DNA of 64,000 bases from Oxalicibacterium solurbis (GCF_014635845.1 NZ_BMDP01000004.1:124001-188000); one strand, 5' to 3'; shown: positions 49,718 to 59,730, numbered from the stretch's first letter. Made by a program: numbers and translations. The notes: generated by a model from the sequence alone, not told the origin.

Positions 49718-50692
49718 ATGAAAAAAACTTTCCTCAAGACCGTGGCCTGCCTGGCACTGTGCGCCAGCGCATTCGCCCATGCGGAAAACTATCCAAGCAA
49801 GACCATTACGATGATCGTGCCGTTCTCCGCTGGCGGCCCCACCGATACCGTGGCGCGTCTGGTTGCGCAATCGATGAGTACCTCGCTGAAGCAAACCGTC
49901 ATCGTCGAGAACGTCGGCGGCGCCGGCGGCACCATCGGCGCGGCACGCGTGGCCAAGGCGGCACCGGACGGCTACACGATCTTCCTGCACCACATCGGCA
50001 TGTCGACCGCACCGACGCTGTATCGCAAGCTGAGCTATAACGCGATCACCGATTTCGAACCGATCGGCCTGGTCACCGATGTGCCGATGACCTTCATCGC
50101 GCGCAGCAACTTCCCGGCCAAGGACTTCAAGGAACTGCTGGCATACGTCAAGGCCAACAAGGACAAGGTCACCTATGCGAATGCCGGCGTCGGTTCCGCT
50201 TCGCACCTGTGCGGCATGCTGTTCATGACGGCCATCGATACCGAACTGACGACCGTGCCGTACAAGGGAACGGGTCCGGCGATGAACGATCTGCTCGGCG
50301 GCCAGGTTGATTTCATGTGCGACCAGACCACGAACACCACCAGCCAGATCAAGAGCGGCAAGGTCAAGGCCTATGCCGTGACGACGAAGAAACGCGTACC
50401 GTCGCTGCCGGAACTGCCGACGATGAGCGAAGCCGGCCTGCCGGGTTTCGAGATCGCCGTCTGGCATGGCCTGTATGCACCGAAAGGCACGCCGAAACAG
50501 GCAATCGATTCGCTCGCAACGGCACTGCAAACTGCGTTGAAGGATGCGACGGTCAAGCAGCGTTTTGCCGATCTGGGTACGGAGCCGGTGGCGCAGGATC
50601 AGGCAACGCCTGAAGCGCTGCGCGCGCATCTGAAATCCGAAATCGCGAAATGGGCGCCGATCATCAAGAAGGCAGGCGTCTACGCCGACTGA
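49718..50692 (+). CDS. tctC: Tripartite tricarboxylate transporter periplasmic binding protein (TctC/Bug)
   Basis: 324 residues with an N-terminal signal peptide (cleavage after AHA). The mature region starts YPSKTITMIVPFSAGGPTD, then ENVGGAGGTIGAARV, both typical of the Bug/TctC fold. It delivers a carboxylate to TctB/TctA encoded just downstream. The ligand is unknown. ATG 49718 has a purine-rich ribosome site (GAGCGGAGA). Confidence 0.93.
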   Translation: MKKTFLKTVACLALCASAFAHAENYPSKTITMIVPFSAGGPTDTVARLVAQSMSTSLKQTVIVENVGGAGGTIGAARVAKAAPDGYTIFLHHIGMSTAPTLYRKLSYNAITDFEPIGLVTDVPMTFIARSNFPAKDFKELLAYVKANKDKVTYANAGVGSASHLCGMLFMTAIDTELTTVPYKGTGPAMNDLLGGQVDFMCDQTTNTTSQIKSGKVKAYAVTTKKRVPSLPELPTMSEAGLPGFEIAVWHGLYAPKGTPKQAIDSLATALQTALKDATVKQRFADLGTEPVAQDQATPEALRAHLKSEIAKWAPIIKKAGVYAD

Positions 50693-50713
50693 GGATTCGC
50701 CGAGTTCGTCAAC

Positions 50714-50748
50714 AATGCCGAGCTGCAGATATGCAGGCTCGGCATTTT
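50714..50748 (+). terminator. Hairpin between tctC and tctB
   Basis: AATGCCGAG-CTGCA-GATA-TGCAG-(G)-CTCGGCATT with TTTT after it. Likely a partial terminator that makes the binding protein more abundant than the membrane subunits. Confidence 0.75.
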
Positions 50749-50847
50749 AGTAATCTGCGATTATCTGCATCATCGATTCGATCTGGTCGGACAGCTTCCG
50801 TCGGCAAGGCAGGTCGGATATAACGGGCACCAAGAGGGAGAAGCGAT

Positions 50848-51312
50848 TTGCCATCATTCATTCGACATCCAAAGGATTTCTGGACCGGCGTCATATTCAT
50901 GATTGTCGGCCTGGCAGCTGTCATCATCGGTCGCGATTATCCGATGGGAACGGCAGGCAGAATGGGACCGGCCTATTTCCCGACGGTACTCGGCGGCCTG
51001 CTGGCCCTGATTGGCCTGGCCGCAATCGTGCGGTCGTTCTTCCGCGAAGCGGAGGATGAGATCGGTAAATTCGCCATCAAGGAAACGATTCTGATTCTGA
51101 CCGGCGTGATCCTGTTTGCCTTTCTGATTCGCGGCGCAGGCATGGTGGTATCGGTGATCGCAATCGTGCTGGTCAGTGCGCTGGCGAGCACCAAATTCCA
51201 ATGGAAGGGCGGGATCGCACTGGCTGTCGGACTGTCCATCTTCGCGATCCTGGTTTTCGTCAAATTGCTCGGCCTGCCGATCCCAATCTTCGGCCCGTGG
51301 TTCGGCGAGTGA
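50848..51312 (+). CDS. tctB: Tripartite tricarboxylate transporter small membrane subunit
   Basis: 154 residues with four predicted transmembrane helices, starting with a short cytoplasmic tail and then FWTGVIFMIVGLAAVIIG. TctB length and topology fit. The start codon is TTG at 50848 with GAGGGAGA a few bases ahead; no ATG upstream is available in frame, and later ATGs cut into the first helix. Confidence 0.9.
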   Translation: MPSFIRHPKDFWTGVIFMIVGLAAVIIGRDYPMGTAGRMGPAYFPTVLGGLLALIGLAAIVRSFFREAEDEIGKFAIKETILILTGVILFAFLIRGAGMVVSVIAIVLVSALASTKFQWKGGIALAVGLSIFAILVFVKLLGLPIPIFGPWFGE

Positions 51313-51350
51313 TCCAACGACCAGACAGATCTTAAGGAAGAGGCAAGAAC

Positions 51351-52853
51351 ATGGAATTATTCTCTAATCTGGCATTGGGTTTCGACACGGCATTCACCGC
51401 GACGAACATGATGTATTGTCTGATCGGCGTCTTTCTCGGCACGGCAGTCGGCGTTCTCCCCGGACTCGGTCCGACCGCGACGATTGCGATGCTGCTGCCG
51501 GCTACGTTTACGCTGCCGCCGATTTCGGCGCTGATCATGCTGGCCGGTATTTATTACGGCGCGCAATACGGCGGATCGACGACGGCGATCCTAGTCAATC
51601 TGCCTGGCGAATCGTCGTCCGTGGTGACGGCGATCGACGGTTACCAGATGGCGCGCCAGGGGCACGCGGGCAAGGCGCTGGCGACTGCCGCCATTGCCTC
51701 GTTTTGCGCAGGCACGGTCGCGACGATCCTGCTTGCACTGTTTGCGCCGCCGCTAGCCGATATGGCATTGAAGTTCGGTCCCGCAGAATATTTCTCGCTG
51801 ATGGTGCTGGGTCTGGTCGCCTCCGTCGTGCTGGCCAGCGGTTCGCTGCTGAATGCCATTGGCATGGTGCTGCTGGGCCTGCTGCTTGGCCTGATCGGCT
51901 CCGACGTCAACTCCGGCGCGCAACGTTATACCTTCGACATCCCTGAACTGGCCGACGGCATCAACTTCGTCATCGTTGCGATGGGCATGTTCGGTATCGG
52001 TGAAATCATCCGCAACCTGGAGCATGAAGAAACGCGCTCGCTGGTGATGAAGAAAGTGTCGGGCCTGATGCTCAACAAGGAAGATTTCAAACGCGTCGCC
52101 GCACCGATCTTCCGCGGCACCTGGCTGGGTGCCGCACTCGGCATCCTGCCGGGCGGCGGCGCGATGCTGGCGTCGTTCTCCGCCTATTCGATCGAGAAGA
52201 AAGTCTCGAAAAATTCAAAGGAGTTTGGCAAGGGCGCAATCGAAGGCGTGGCTGCGCCGGAAGCGGCAAACAACGCCGGCGCACAAACTTCGTTCATCCC
52301 GATGCTGACGCTTGGTATTCCGTCGAACCCGGTGATGGCGCTGATGATCGGCGCGATGATCATTCAGGGCATTCAGCCGGGACCGGCCGTGATGACGGAA
52401 CAACCGACGCTGTTCTGGGGATTGATCGCATCGATGTGGATCGGTAATTTCTTCCTCGTCGTGCTGAATCTGCCGATGATCGGACTGTGGGTGCGCATGA
52501 TCATGGTGCCGTATCACTACCTGTTTCCGGCCATCCTGATGTTCTGCGCGATCGGTGTTTTCAGTCTGAACAACAGTGATTTTGACGTTTATTTAATGGC
52601 TTTATTCGGTTTGTTCGGTTATATTTGCGCAAAACTTGATGCCGAACCCGCACCGATGCTGCTGGGTTTCATCATCGGGCCCATGATGGAAGAGTACCTG
52701 CGTCGAGCACTTCTGCTGTCGCACAGCGATCCGCTGGTATTCGTTCAACGCCCGATCAGTGCGGTCATGCTGGGTATGGCCGTTCTCGCACTTGCCGTGG
52801 TTCTGCTGCCGGCGCTGCGCAAAAAACGAGAGGAAGCATTCAAAGAAGAATAA
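51351..52853 (+). CDS. tctA: Tripartite tricarboxylate transporter large membrane subunit
   Basis: 500 residues and about twelve helices. Family marks include [66 protein letters not shown] and the C-terminal [14 protein letters not shown]. It is the permease partner of tctC/tctB above. It ends with charged residues and is followed by an intrinsic terminator at 52973. The C-terminal fragment at the window's left edge is a second, separate TctA. Confidence 0.95.
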   Translation: MELFSNLALGFDTAFTATNMMYCLIGVFLGTAVGVLPGLGPTATIAMLLPATFTLPPISALIMLAGIYYGAQYGGSTTAILVNLPGESSSVVTAIDGYQMARQGHAGKALATAAIASFCAGTVATILLALFAPPLADMALKFGPAEYFSLMVLGLVASVVLASGSLLNAIGMVLLGLLLGLIGSDVNSGAQRYTFDIPELADGINFVIVAMGMFGIGEIIRNLEHEETRSLVMKKVSGLMLNKEDFKRVAAPIFRGTWLGAALGILPGGGAMLASFSAYSIEKKVSKNSKEFGKGAIEGVAAPEAANNAGAQTSFIPMLTLGIPSNPVMALMIGAMIIQGIQPGPAVMTEQPTLFWGLIASMWIGNFFLVVLNLPMIGLWVRMIMVPYHYLFPAILMFCAIGVFSLNNSDFDVYLMALFGLFGYICAKLDAEPAPMLLGFIIGPMMEEYLRRALLLSHSDPLVFVQRPISAVMLGMAVLALAVVLLPALRKKREEAFKEE

Positions 52854-52972
52854 AGGCCGGTGCGTCATCCGCTGTTGAGACGGATGTCAGTACCACAGGG
52901 CCGAGGAGACATGCGTTTCAAAGAAGTTGTTGTGGAGCGATCCATCAAACAGCCGGGACGCAGAGAATTTGG

Positions 52973-52999
52973 GGGTGCATCGCAAGATGCGCCCTTTTT
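52973..52999 (+). terminator. Intrinsic terminator after tctA
   Basis: GGGTGCATC-GCAA-GATGCGCCC (9 bp with one G-U pair), then five T. It lies 120 bp past the tctA stop; the stretch 52854-53106 holds no other gene. Confidence 0.85.
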
Positions 53000-53106
53000 A
53001 TTTTTGCGTTTCCGAAACGGAGGCATTCCGGCGCATCTCCGCATGTCTCCGTTATCCGGCGTTTTGTCTTATCCTGTGTATTCCGTCATTCCATTTTCGA
53101 TTCGTC

Positions 53107-53610
53107 ATGCGCAACTCCGGCATCGATCATCTGTTTTCCGCCATCGTTGAAACATCGTTCGGCGCAGTCGGTATTCGCACCGAAGACAAGCGCGTGCGCG
53201 AGTTGGTCTATCTGCCCGCCACCTTCAACGAGAAAGCGCCGACCGATGCCATCGCCGAACGCACGGTGCAACAGATCGAACGCTATCTCGACGATGCCGA
53301 TTTCCGCTTCGACCTGCCGCTGGCGACAGTCGGCACCGCCTTTCAGCAAAAGGTGTGGCAAGCGATCTCAAGCATTCCGCGCGGCAGCGTGTTGACCTAT
53401 GGCGACATCGCACGTCACATCCGCACCGCACCGCGCGCAGTCGGGCAGGCGTGCGGCGCGAACTGGTTTCCCATCGTGATTCCCTGCCATCGCGTGACGG
53501 CGACCGGCGGGCTGGGTGGATTCGGCAATACCGATGACGAAGCCGGATTCCATCTCGGCGTCAAACGCTGGCTGCTCGCGCACGAAAAAGTCGAAGGCTA
53601 CCAGCGATGA
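53107..53610 (+). CDS. ogt: Methylated-DNA--protein-cysteine methyltransferase
   Basis: 167 residues of the Ogt/MGMT family, which removes alkyl groups from O6-guanine onto its own cysteine. The active site is IPCHRVTATGGLGGFG and the helix-turn-helix region is VWQAISSIPRGSVLTYGDIA. ATG 53107 starts the family-length product; the longer upstream frame has no match. Its stop overlaps the xerD start (ATGA), so both are co-translated. Confidence 0.94.
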   Translation: MRNSGIDHLFSAIVETSFGAVGIRTEDKRVRELVYLPATFNEKAPTDAIAERTVQQIERYLDDADFRFDLPLATVGTAFQQKVWQAISSIPRGSVLTYGDIARHIRTAPRAVGQACGANWFPIVIPCHRVTATGGLGGFGNTDDEAGFHLGVKRWLLAHEKVEGYQR

Positions 53611-54548
53611 GTCGTGCTGCTGCGACACCAAAAGTGGTATCGCCAAAGGTGTCAGCATCATCGGGTCATGCTGAGATCGACGAATTCTGCGACACGCTGT
53701 GGCTGGAAGACGGCCTGTCGAAGAACACGCTGGATGCGTATCGACGCGATCTGAAACTGTTCGCCAACTGGCTGCAGGCCGAACGTGGCAAGACCTTGCT
53801 GGCCGTGCTGCCGGATGATCTGAACGCCTACTTCTTCGCCAAACATGCAATGACAAAGGCGACGACATCGAATCGCCGCCTCTCCGTCTTGAAGCGCTTC
53901 TATCAACTCGCGCTGCGCCAGAACCGCATCGCTGTCGACCCCTGCCTGAAACTGCATTCCGCCAAGCAGCCGCCCCGCATTCCGAAGACCTTGTCCGAAG
54001 CACAGGTCGAAGCCTTGCTCGCCGCCCCTGATCTCGGCACACCGCTCGGCCTGCGCGATCGCACGATGCTGGAACTGATGTACGCCAGCGGTCTGCGTGT
54101 ATCCGAACTGGTGCTGCTGAAATCGGTGGAAGTCGGTATGAACGAAGGCGTGCTGCGCGTCACCGGCAAGGGCAGCAAGACGCGGCTGGTGCCATTCGGC
54201 GAAGAAGCGCGCACGTGGATCGAACGCTACCTGAAGGAAGCACGCCCGGCGATCTTGAACGGACAGATAGCCGACGCGCTGTTCGTCACCGCACGCGGCG
54301 GCCCGATGACGCGGCAGATGTTCTGGACGCTGATCAAGAAATACGCTGTGACGGGCGGCATCCATGCGCCGCTGTCGCCGCACACCTTGCGGCATGCGTT
54401 TGCGACGCACCTGCTGAATCACGGTGCCGATTTGCGCGTCGTGCAGTTACTGCTGGGGCATGCGGATATTTCGACGACGCAGATTTATACACATGTGGCG
54501 CGGGAGAGGTTGAAGCAGCTGCACCGGCAGCACCACCCGCGGGGATGA
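53607..54548 (+). CDS. xerD: Tyrosine recombinase XerD
   Basis: 313 residues: an N-terminal SAM-like core-binding domain (about 25-110) and a C-terminal catalytic domain. The Arg is in YASGLRVSEL, His-xx-Arg in HTLRHAFATHLL, His in LGHADIST and the nucleophile Tyr in TQIYTH. XerD with XerC resolves chromosome dimers at dif. The ATG overlaps ogt by 4 bp. A chromosomal XerD-type role is favoured over a mobile integrase because of this operon setting, but the next region is an A+T-rich island. Confidence 0.94.
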   Translation: MSRAAATPKVVSPKVSASSGHAEIDEFCDTLWLEDGLSKNTLDAYRRDLKLFANWLQAERGKTLLAVLPDDLNAYFFAKHAMTKATTSNRRLSVLKRFYQLALRQNRIAVDPCLKLHSAKQPPRIPKTLSEAQVEALLAAPDLGTPLGLRDRTMLELMYASGLRVSELVLLKSVEVGMNEGVLRVTGKGSKTRLVPFGEEARTWIERYLKEARPAILNGQIADALFVTARGGPMTRQMFWTLIKKYAVTGGIHAPLSPHTLRHAFATHLLNHGADLRVVQLLLGHADISTTQIYTHVARERLKQLHRQHHPRG

Positions 54549-54610
54549 TTAAGAGAGCTTGTTGTTAGTCGAATATCGACGGCGAATCCGGCAGGCCAAA
54601 GGGTAGGGTG

Positions 54611-54790
54611 CTAGGAGTAGAAAACAGTAAGAGCAATTATCCCCGCCGCCAATAGAACAAGAACGACTATTTCACCAATACGCTGAGCGTGCTTTGGTTC
54701 TAAGCGAAAAGTACGGCCGATGATTGAGCCCGCTACATAGGCGGTTGCTTCTCCGATTGCGTAAATAATTGCATCGACATATGCGAACCT
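54611..54790 (-). pseudogene. Remnant-like small membrane ORF without a start codon
   Basis: On the minus strand an open frame of 59 codons runs from just after a TAG (54791-54793) to a TAG at 54611-54613. It reads FAYVDAIIYAIGEATAYVAG, GSIIGRTFRLEPKHAQRIGE and a C-terminal hydrophobic helix VVLVLLAAGIIALTVFYS. This looks like a real small membrane protein, but no ATG, GTG or TTG precedes the conserved-looking part. It may be a truncated gene, an unusual start, or a frameshifted remnant. It lies directly downstream of the ATPase gene. Confidence 0.45.
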
Positions 54791-54815
54791 CTAACGTTTG
54801 AATTCAGCAACGCGG

Positions 54816-56333
54816 TTATGCCTGAATAAAATTTCTCATCGCTTGTATAGAGTCGGCAAGTTCCCGGGCTGTGAAGCGTACGTTATGACTGTTTTCTGGG
54901 TGATGAATTTGATGCCTGATGTACTCAGTAAGCACAATTTGGCGTTGCTCCGTAGAGCTATCCTTACGAAGTTGTATATATGCCCTGAGAGGTTTCCCAT
55001 TCCTATACTCTTCTAAGCGCCCCTCCGCTTCTATATGCCCGTAGAGCTCATTGTGATACTCATAAGTAGCCTCGCCAAATGCAGAGAAATTCACTTCGTT
55101 CAAACTTGGGTATGGGAGTTCGCTTTGCTGAACCTTGGAAATTCTGTTCGCCGCCTCTCCCGTTAATAGCAGGATATTCTCGAACTTGAGTCGCTTGACG
55201 ATCTCTGGACTATGGGTTGTAAGGAAAACCTGAGTATTTTCAGCTTCAGACAATGCAATGAGCGCATCCGTTAACCCACGCTGATGATCAGGATGTTGGG
55301 AAGTTTCGGGCTCTTCAATGGCATAGACGACGCTCGGGAGATTTGACTCGCTCTGCCTTCTTTCTGCCTCTGCACGGAAAAAGCTAATGAGCACCAAGCG
55401 TTTAACTCCACTTCCTCTTTTGTTTATGGGAATATCATCATCTCCTGAGATTGAGACACTCTTAAAAACATCTGCCCATTTAAGACTGGTCGCGTCGGGG
55501 ATTTGCGGATCGAGTGATTTCGCAATTGCCGGATTCAACTCATGCAGCTTAGTAAGCGTTCTATTCGCCACAGCTTCGAGTCGAGCTTTTACTGTTTCGG
55601 CAATCCCCTTTAAATTTTCCTGAATTGTGGTGTCTTCAAGAATTTCCTTGACTGCAATTTTCATTGGATCCTGCACTTCATCGTCAGAATCCGCGTTCTT
55701 CCTATCGGACTGAAACAACGTGTATAGCGGCATGTATGTCTTCAGCTGTTCCCAAATGTTCTTGCTATCAAGTTTAGCAATTTCAATTTCATAGTCTTCT
55801 AGCTGGAGATCGGCCTGTCCTTTCCAAATTGCTTTCCTAAGCTCGGCGCTCTTAGTTTTGTCCGGGCATTCTAGGCCTTGGTCTTCGAGGATTTTTCTCA
55901 GATCGAGAATCTTCTTAAGTAGAAGATCCTTGCATTCCGGATTCACTGGATGGCTGGCCTTAATAAAAACCTTTTCCTTTCCAGCTCCTGGATATCGTTT
56001 GAGGATCCGCAAAGTTCCTTCAGCTGATAATAGGTACTCATCCGCAAGTGTCGTTTCATTCGTCGCATCAATTAAGATTCTTTGCGGAAGATTGGTGAAT
56101 TCAACCTCAATTTCGATGCAATCATCTTCATTTGCCAGACACTTTTTATTGATGTCGTCCTTGTCGAGTTTGACGCACCCTTTCCCCTCATTAAAAAAGA
56201 TGTCTAGTGCCTCGAGTAGGGTCGACTTCCCAATATCGTTCCGGCCGACAAGGGCGCATAGATTGTCGATTTCAACACGTACCGGATTTTCATATCCACG
56301 GAAACGGTTAACGCTTACTGATTTAATTTTCAT
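54816..56333 (-). CDS. AAA/OLD-family ATPase, possible single-gene defence protein
   Basis: 505 residues, more A+T-rich and with different codon use from its neighbours. The N-terminus reads IKSVSVNRFRGYENPVRVEI and then Walker A GRNDIGKSTLLEAL (about 30-43). The middle has KRGSGVKRLVLISFF (ABC signature-like), Walker B YAIEEPETSQHP and the LTTHSPE switch. These match the AAA_15/AAA_21 OLD-like ATPases common in defence systems. No TOPRIM nuclease domain follows. The last 35 residues hold IRHQIHHPEN, where Arg473 and His478 fit the Rx4H pattern of HEPN RNases. It stands alone between xerD and ybaK; ATG 56333 is chosen over long upstream extensions. Confidence 0.83.
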   Translation of the reverse strand: MKIKSVSVNRFRGYENPVRVEIDNLCALVGRNDIGKSTLLEALDIFFNEGKGCVKLDKDDINKKCLANEDDCIEIEVEFTNLPQRILIDATNETTLADEYLLSAEGTLRILKRYPGAGKEKVFIKASHPVNPECKDLLLKKILDLRKILEDQGLECPDKTKSAELRKAIWKGQADLQLEDYEIEIAKLDSKNIWEQLKTYMPLYTLFQSDRKNADSDDEVQDPMKIAVKEILEDTTIQENLKGIAETVKARLEAVANRTLTKLHELNPAIAKSLDPQIPDATSLKWADVFKSVSISGDDDIPINKRGSGVKRLVLISFFRAEAERRQSESNLPSVVYAIEEPETSQHPDHQRGLTDALIALSEAENTQVFLTTHSPEIVKRLKFENILLLTGEAANRISKVQQSELPYPSLNEVNFSAFGEATYEYHNELYGHIEAEGRLEEYRNGKPLRAYIQLRKDSSTEQRQIVLTEYIRHQIHHPENSHNVRFTARELADSIQAMRNFIQA

Positions 56334-56414
56334 GATTTCCTTAACATCCGTAGATGAAAATATTTCCAGCCCGCATTGTATGGGTGTCGATTCTCGGCAT
56401 TGATCCCATGAATA

Positions 56415-56454
56415 TGGCATGTCGTGAAAATTAACAATCCTGCATGGCATGTCG
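56415..56454 (-). repeat. Pair of 10-bp direct repeats upstream of the ATPase gene
   Basis: TGGCATGTCG occurs at 56415-56424 and 56445-56454, exactly 30 bp apart and each followed by GAAAA within a few bases. The pair could be an operator for the ATPase gene, whose start is 82 bp away. Chance is not excluded. Confidence 0.4.
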
Positions 56455-56538
56455 ATCGAAAACTGAGTGAAAAGGACGGTTCTAGTTATAGCTTGCGGCA
56501 TAATGTCCCCCTTTTTCAGCCCTAGAAGCATCCGCACC

Positions 56539-57030
56539 ATGGCCAAAAAGGACCACGTCTCCGAAACACCTGCCACGCAATGGCTGCGCAAGCACGGCGT
56601 CACATTCAGCGAGCATCCTTATGATTACGAAGAGCACGGCGGCACATCGGTGTCGTCGCGTGAGCTCGGTGTGGACGAGCATGCCGTTGTGAAAACCCTG
56701 ATCATGCAGGACGAGAAGGCGCAGCCGCTGGTGGTGCTGATGCATGGCGACTGCAAGGTCTCGACGAAGAATCTGGCGCGGCAGATCGGGTGCAAGTCGG
56801 TAGAGCCGTGCAAGCCGGAAGTGGCGAACCGTCATTCCGGTTATCTGATCGGCGGCACGTCGCCGTTCGGTACGCGCAAGACGATGCCGGTTTATGTGGA
56901 AGAGAGCATCCTGTCGCTGGAGCGTATCTACATCAACGGCGGGCGGCGCGGCTTTCTGGTCGGTATAGAACCGGTTGTGCTGTCGGGCGAGCTGGGCGCG
57001 AAGCCGGTGCAGTGTGCGCTGGCGGAATAG
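56539..57030 (+). CDS. ybaK: Cys-tRNA(Pro)/Cys-tRNA(Cys) deacylase YbaK
   Basis: 163 residues of the YbaK/EbsC family, which removes mischarged amino acids from tRNA. The conserved start MAKKDHVSETPATQWL, the Lys in VVKTLIMQ and the GGTSPFGTRK segment are clear. ATG 56539 fits homologues; the extension to 56467 does not. It lies right after the ATPase island and before plsY. Confidence 0.93.
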   Translation: MAKKDHVSETPATQWLRKHGVTFSEHPYDYEEHGGTSVSSRELGVDEHAVVKTLIMQDEKAQPLVVLMHGDCKVSTKNLARQIGCKSVEPCKPEVANRHSGYLIGGTSPFGTRKTMPVYVEESILSLERIYINGGRRGFLVGIEPVVLSGELGAKPVQCALAE

Positions 57031-57123
57031 TCTGCGAAAATAATTAACAGAATAATGAGGTGCGGTGCTTTATAGTGAGCGCCGCTCCGGCTGCGATGGC
57101 GGCCATCCGTTGAGAAAATAATT

Positions 57124-57738
57124 ATGAATACTGCGTTGTTTGTTGCTGCGGCGTATCTGATCGGGTCGATCTCGTTCGCGGTCATCGTCAGCAAGTTGCT
57201 GGGGCTGGCCGATCCGCGCAGCTACGGCTCGAAGAATCCGGGCGCGACGAATGTGCTGCGCAGCGGCAGCAAGAAGGCGGCGATCCTGACCTTGCTGGGC
57301 GATTGCCTGAAGGGCGTGGTGGCGGTGCTGCTGGCGAAATGCCTGGGGCCGCAATACGGCGTGGCCGAGAACGGTATCGCGCTAGTGGCGCTGGCGGTGT
57401 TCGTCGGCCATCTGTGGCCGGTGTTCTTCCGCTTCAAGGGAGGCAAGGGTGTGGCGACGGCGCTCGGTGTGCTGCTGGCGATCAACGGTTGGCTCGGTCT
57501 GGCGACGCTGGCGACCTGGCTGATCATTGCGTATGCATTCCGCTATTCGTCGCTGGCGGCATTGGTGGCGGCGGTGTTTGCACCGTTCTTCTATTGCCTG
57601 ATGTTCGGCACCGACGGCATGCTGCTGGCGATCGTGGCGATGAGTGCGCTGCTGATTTATCGTCACGCGAAGAACATCGGCAATCTGCTGGCGGGCAAGG
57701 AGAGCCGCCTCGGTAGCAAGGGCAGCAAGAAGAAATAA
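57124..57738 (+). CDS. plsY: Acyl-phosphate:glycerol-3-phosphate acyltransferase
   Basis: 204-residue membrane protein with about five to six helices. PlsY motifs are [12 protein letters not shown] (motif 1), [13 protein letters not shown] (motif 2) and a later [13 protein letters not shown]. It makes lysophosphatidic acid from acyl-phosphate. The C-terminus is a lysine-rich tail. Followed by a terminator. Confidence 0.95.
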   Translation: MNTALFVAAAYLIGSISFAVIVSKLLGLADPRSYGSKNPGATNVLRSGSKKAAILTLLGDCLKGVVAVLLAKCLGPQYGVAENGIALVALAVFVGHLWPVFFRFKGGKGVATALGVLLAINGWLGLATLATWLIIAYAFRYSSLAALVAAVFAPFFYCLMFGTDGMLLAIVAMSALLIYRHAKNIGNLLAGKESRLGSKGSKKK

Positions 57739-57758
57739 ATGCGGTAGCGAATCGCAAT

Positions 57759-57788
57759 AAAAAAATCCGGCTTCGTGCCGGATTTTTT
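57759..57788. terminator. Bidirectional terminator between plsY and tsaD
   Basis: A-run, ATCCGGC-TTCGT-GCCGGAT, T-run. It serves convergent genes. Confidence 0.92.
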
Positions 57789-57906
57789 ATTGTGTGATTG
57801 CTGCATTGATTTGCATCGATGCCTTGAACTCAAAGCGGCTGATTCCAGGATGCCGTTTCGGTGCGCAGTGATTTCGGGTGTGGCGCTTGCGTTTGCCGTC
57901 GCGCAT

Positions 57907-58935
57907 TCAAATTTCGCGAATACTGTCCAGCGGCCAACGCGGCTTGACGTTGAATGCGTAATCCTTCTTCGCCGCGTTCGGATTGATCTGCAAGCGCATT
58001 GCGCCGGCGAAGGCGATCATCGCGCCGTTGTCGGTGCAGAATTCCAGTTCCGGATAGTAGACGCGGAATTTGCGTTTGACTGCTGCCGCATTCAATGACT
58101 CGCGCAACTGCCGGTTTGCGCCGACGCCGCCGGCGATCACCAGTTTCTTCAATCCAGTCTGCTTCAAGGCGTTGACGCATTTTGCCGTCAGCACGTCGAC
58201 GAGCGCATCGACGAAGGCGCGCGCGATATTGGCCTTGTCCTGTTCGCAGATGTTGGCCGGATGATTCTTCACCAGCGTCAGCACCGCCGTCTTCAGGCCT
58301 GAAAAGCTGAAATCCAGATTCCCCGAATGCAGCATCGGGCGCGGCAATTTATATGCGGCCGGATCTCCGAATTCGGCCATGCGCGAGATTGCCGGGCCGC
58401 CCGGATAACCGAGGCCGAGCAGCTTGGCGGATTTGTCAAAGGCTTCGCCGGCGGCATCGTCCAGCGTTTCTCCCAGCAATTCATATTGGCCGACGCCATC
58501 GACGCGCATCAGTTGCGTGTGGCCGCCGGATACCAGCAGCGCGACGAACGGGAATTCCGGCGGATCGCTGGCCAGCAGCGGCGACAGCAGATGGCCTTCC
58601 AGGTGGTGTACGCCGAGCACGGGTTTGTCGAGCGCGAGGCCAAGGCCGCAGGCGACCGATGCGCCGACCAGCAGTGCGCCGGCCAGGCCGGGGCCTTGCG
58701 TGTAGGCGATCGCATCGATGTCGCCGCGCGCGATGCTGCTATCGGTCAGCACTTTTTCCAGTAATGGGATTGCGCGGCGGATGTGGTCGCGCGATGCCAG
58801 TTCCGGCACCACGCCGCCGTATTCCTCGTGCATGCGCACTTGCGAGTGCAGCGCGTGCGCGCGCAGCCCGTGTTGCGTGTCATACAACGCGAGTCCTGTT
58901 TCGTCGCAGGAGGATTCGATACCGAGAACGAGCAT
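57907..58935 (-). CDS. tsaD: tRNA N6-adenosine threonylcarbamoyltransferase
   Basis: 342 residues of the Kae1/TsaD family. The iron/zinc site His pair is in [21 protein letters not shown] and the C-terminal ASP-rich [13 protein letters not shown] follow. The start [11 protein letters not shown] is standard. It forms the t6A synthase with TsaB and TsaE. ATG 58935 begins MLVLGIESS; the longer frame is not supported. Divergent from nasT. Confidence 0.96.
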   Translation of the reverse strand: MLVLGIESSCDETGLALYDTQHGLRAHALHSQVRMHEEYGGVVPELASRDHIRRAIPLLEKVLTDSSIARGDIDAIAYTQGPGLAGALLVGASVACGLGLALDKPVLGVHHLEGHLLSPLLASDPPEFPFVALLVSGGHTQLMRVDGVGQYELLGETLDDAAGEAFDKSAKLLGLGYPGGPAISRMAEFGDPAAYKLPRPMLHSGNLDFSFSGLKTAVLTLVKNHPANICEQDKANIARAFVDALVDVLTAKCVNALKQTGLKKLVIAGGVGANRQLRESLNAAAVKRKFRVYYPELEFCTDNGAMIAFAGAMRLQINPNAAKKDYAFNVKPRWPLDSIREI

Positions 58936-59040
58936 GGGAAAGCCGGGGCGGGAAGTTGATGCAAAGTTGGCGTGGTTCTTGCGTGGATTGTAGCCTATTC
59001 CCCGTTTTTCATTGTCGCATTGCACCGCCGTACACCGCCC

Positions 59041-59730
59041 ATGACGCGCCCAGAACAGACCGATTCTTCACTTGCCGGCCGCAGACAAGCATTGTCGGAT
59101 GCGCGTTCCGACCGGCGTTCGCTGCGCATTCTCATCGTCAATACGCTGGCGGACAACGAGGCGGACGACATAGCACTGGAGCGCGATGGCCGCGCACGCG
59201 CATTGCGCATCGGCCTGCTCGAAGCCGGCTACAACATCGTCGCCGTCTTTCCGGCCGACATGCATCTGCCGGACCGTATCGCGCAGTTGCAACCGGACAT
59301 GGTCATCATCGATGCCGAATCCGATGCGCGCGACGTGCTGGAGCATGTCGTGATGGCGACGCACGAAGCGCCGCGCCCCATCGTGTTGTTTACCGAAGAC
59401 CAGGACCGTTCCAGCATGGAGGCGGCGATGGCGGCCGGCGTGTCGGCCTATATCGTGGCCGGCCTGTCGTCCGAGCGCGTCAAGCCGGTGCTGGATGTGG
59501 CGCTGGCACGTTTCAATGCCGACCAGAAGCTGCGTAATGAATTGTCCGATACCAAGCTGAAGCTGGCCGAGCGCAAGACGATCGAACGTGCAAAAGGGCT
59601 GTTGATGGAGCGGCACGGCATTGCCGAAGACGAGGCTTACGGCAGGCTGCGCAGCCTGGCGATGGACAAGAATCTGAAGCTGTCGGAACTGGCGCAACGC
59701 ATCCTCGATGCGGCGGATCTGCTGGGCTGA
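59041..59730 (+). CDS. nasT: ANTAR-domain antiterminator, NasT-like
   Basis: 229 residues. The N-terminal half is a degenerate receiver domain ([16 protein letters not shown]..., [14 protein letters not shown]...). A coiled-coil linker leads to a C-terminal ANTAR domain: [35 protein letters not shown] proteins bind RNA with paired hexaloop hairpins and prevent termination. NasT is the nitrate regulator of this class. The predicted targets lie at 61236-61291 before nrtA, 1.5 kb downstream. ATG 59041 starts after a leader; homologous length fits. The partner nitrate sensor NasS is not next to it. Confidence 0.9.
   Translation: MTRPEQTDSSLAGRRQALSDARSDRRSLRILIVNTLADNEADDIALERDGRARALRIGLLEAGYNIVAVFPADMHLPDRIAQLQPDMVIIDAESDARDVLEHVVMATHEAPRPIVLFTEDQDRSSMEAAMAAGVSAYIVAGLSSERVKPVLDVALARFNADQKLRNELSDTKLKLAERKTIERAKGLLMERHGIAEDEAYGRLRSLAMDKNLKLSELAQRILDAADLLG

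Noticed and set aside
53607-54548. XerD as integrase of a mobile island
   Set aside because: The overlapping ogt start and XerD-length product suggest the chromosomal recombinase; no att duplication, tRNA or element genes were found near it.
58353-59537. Plus-strand frame of about 394 codons spanning tsaD and nasT
   Set aside because: It crosses two real genes in other frames and is Arg/Ala-rich shadow text.
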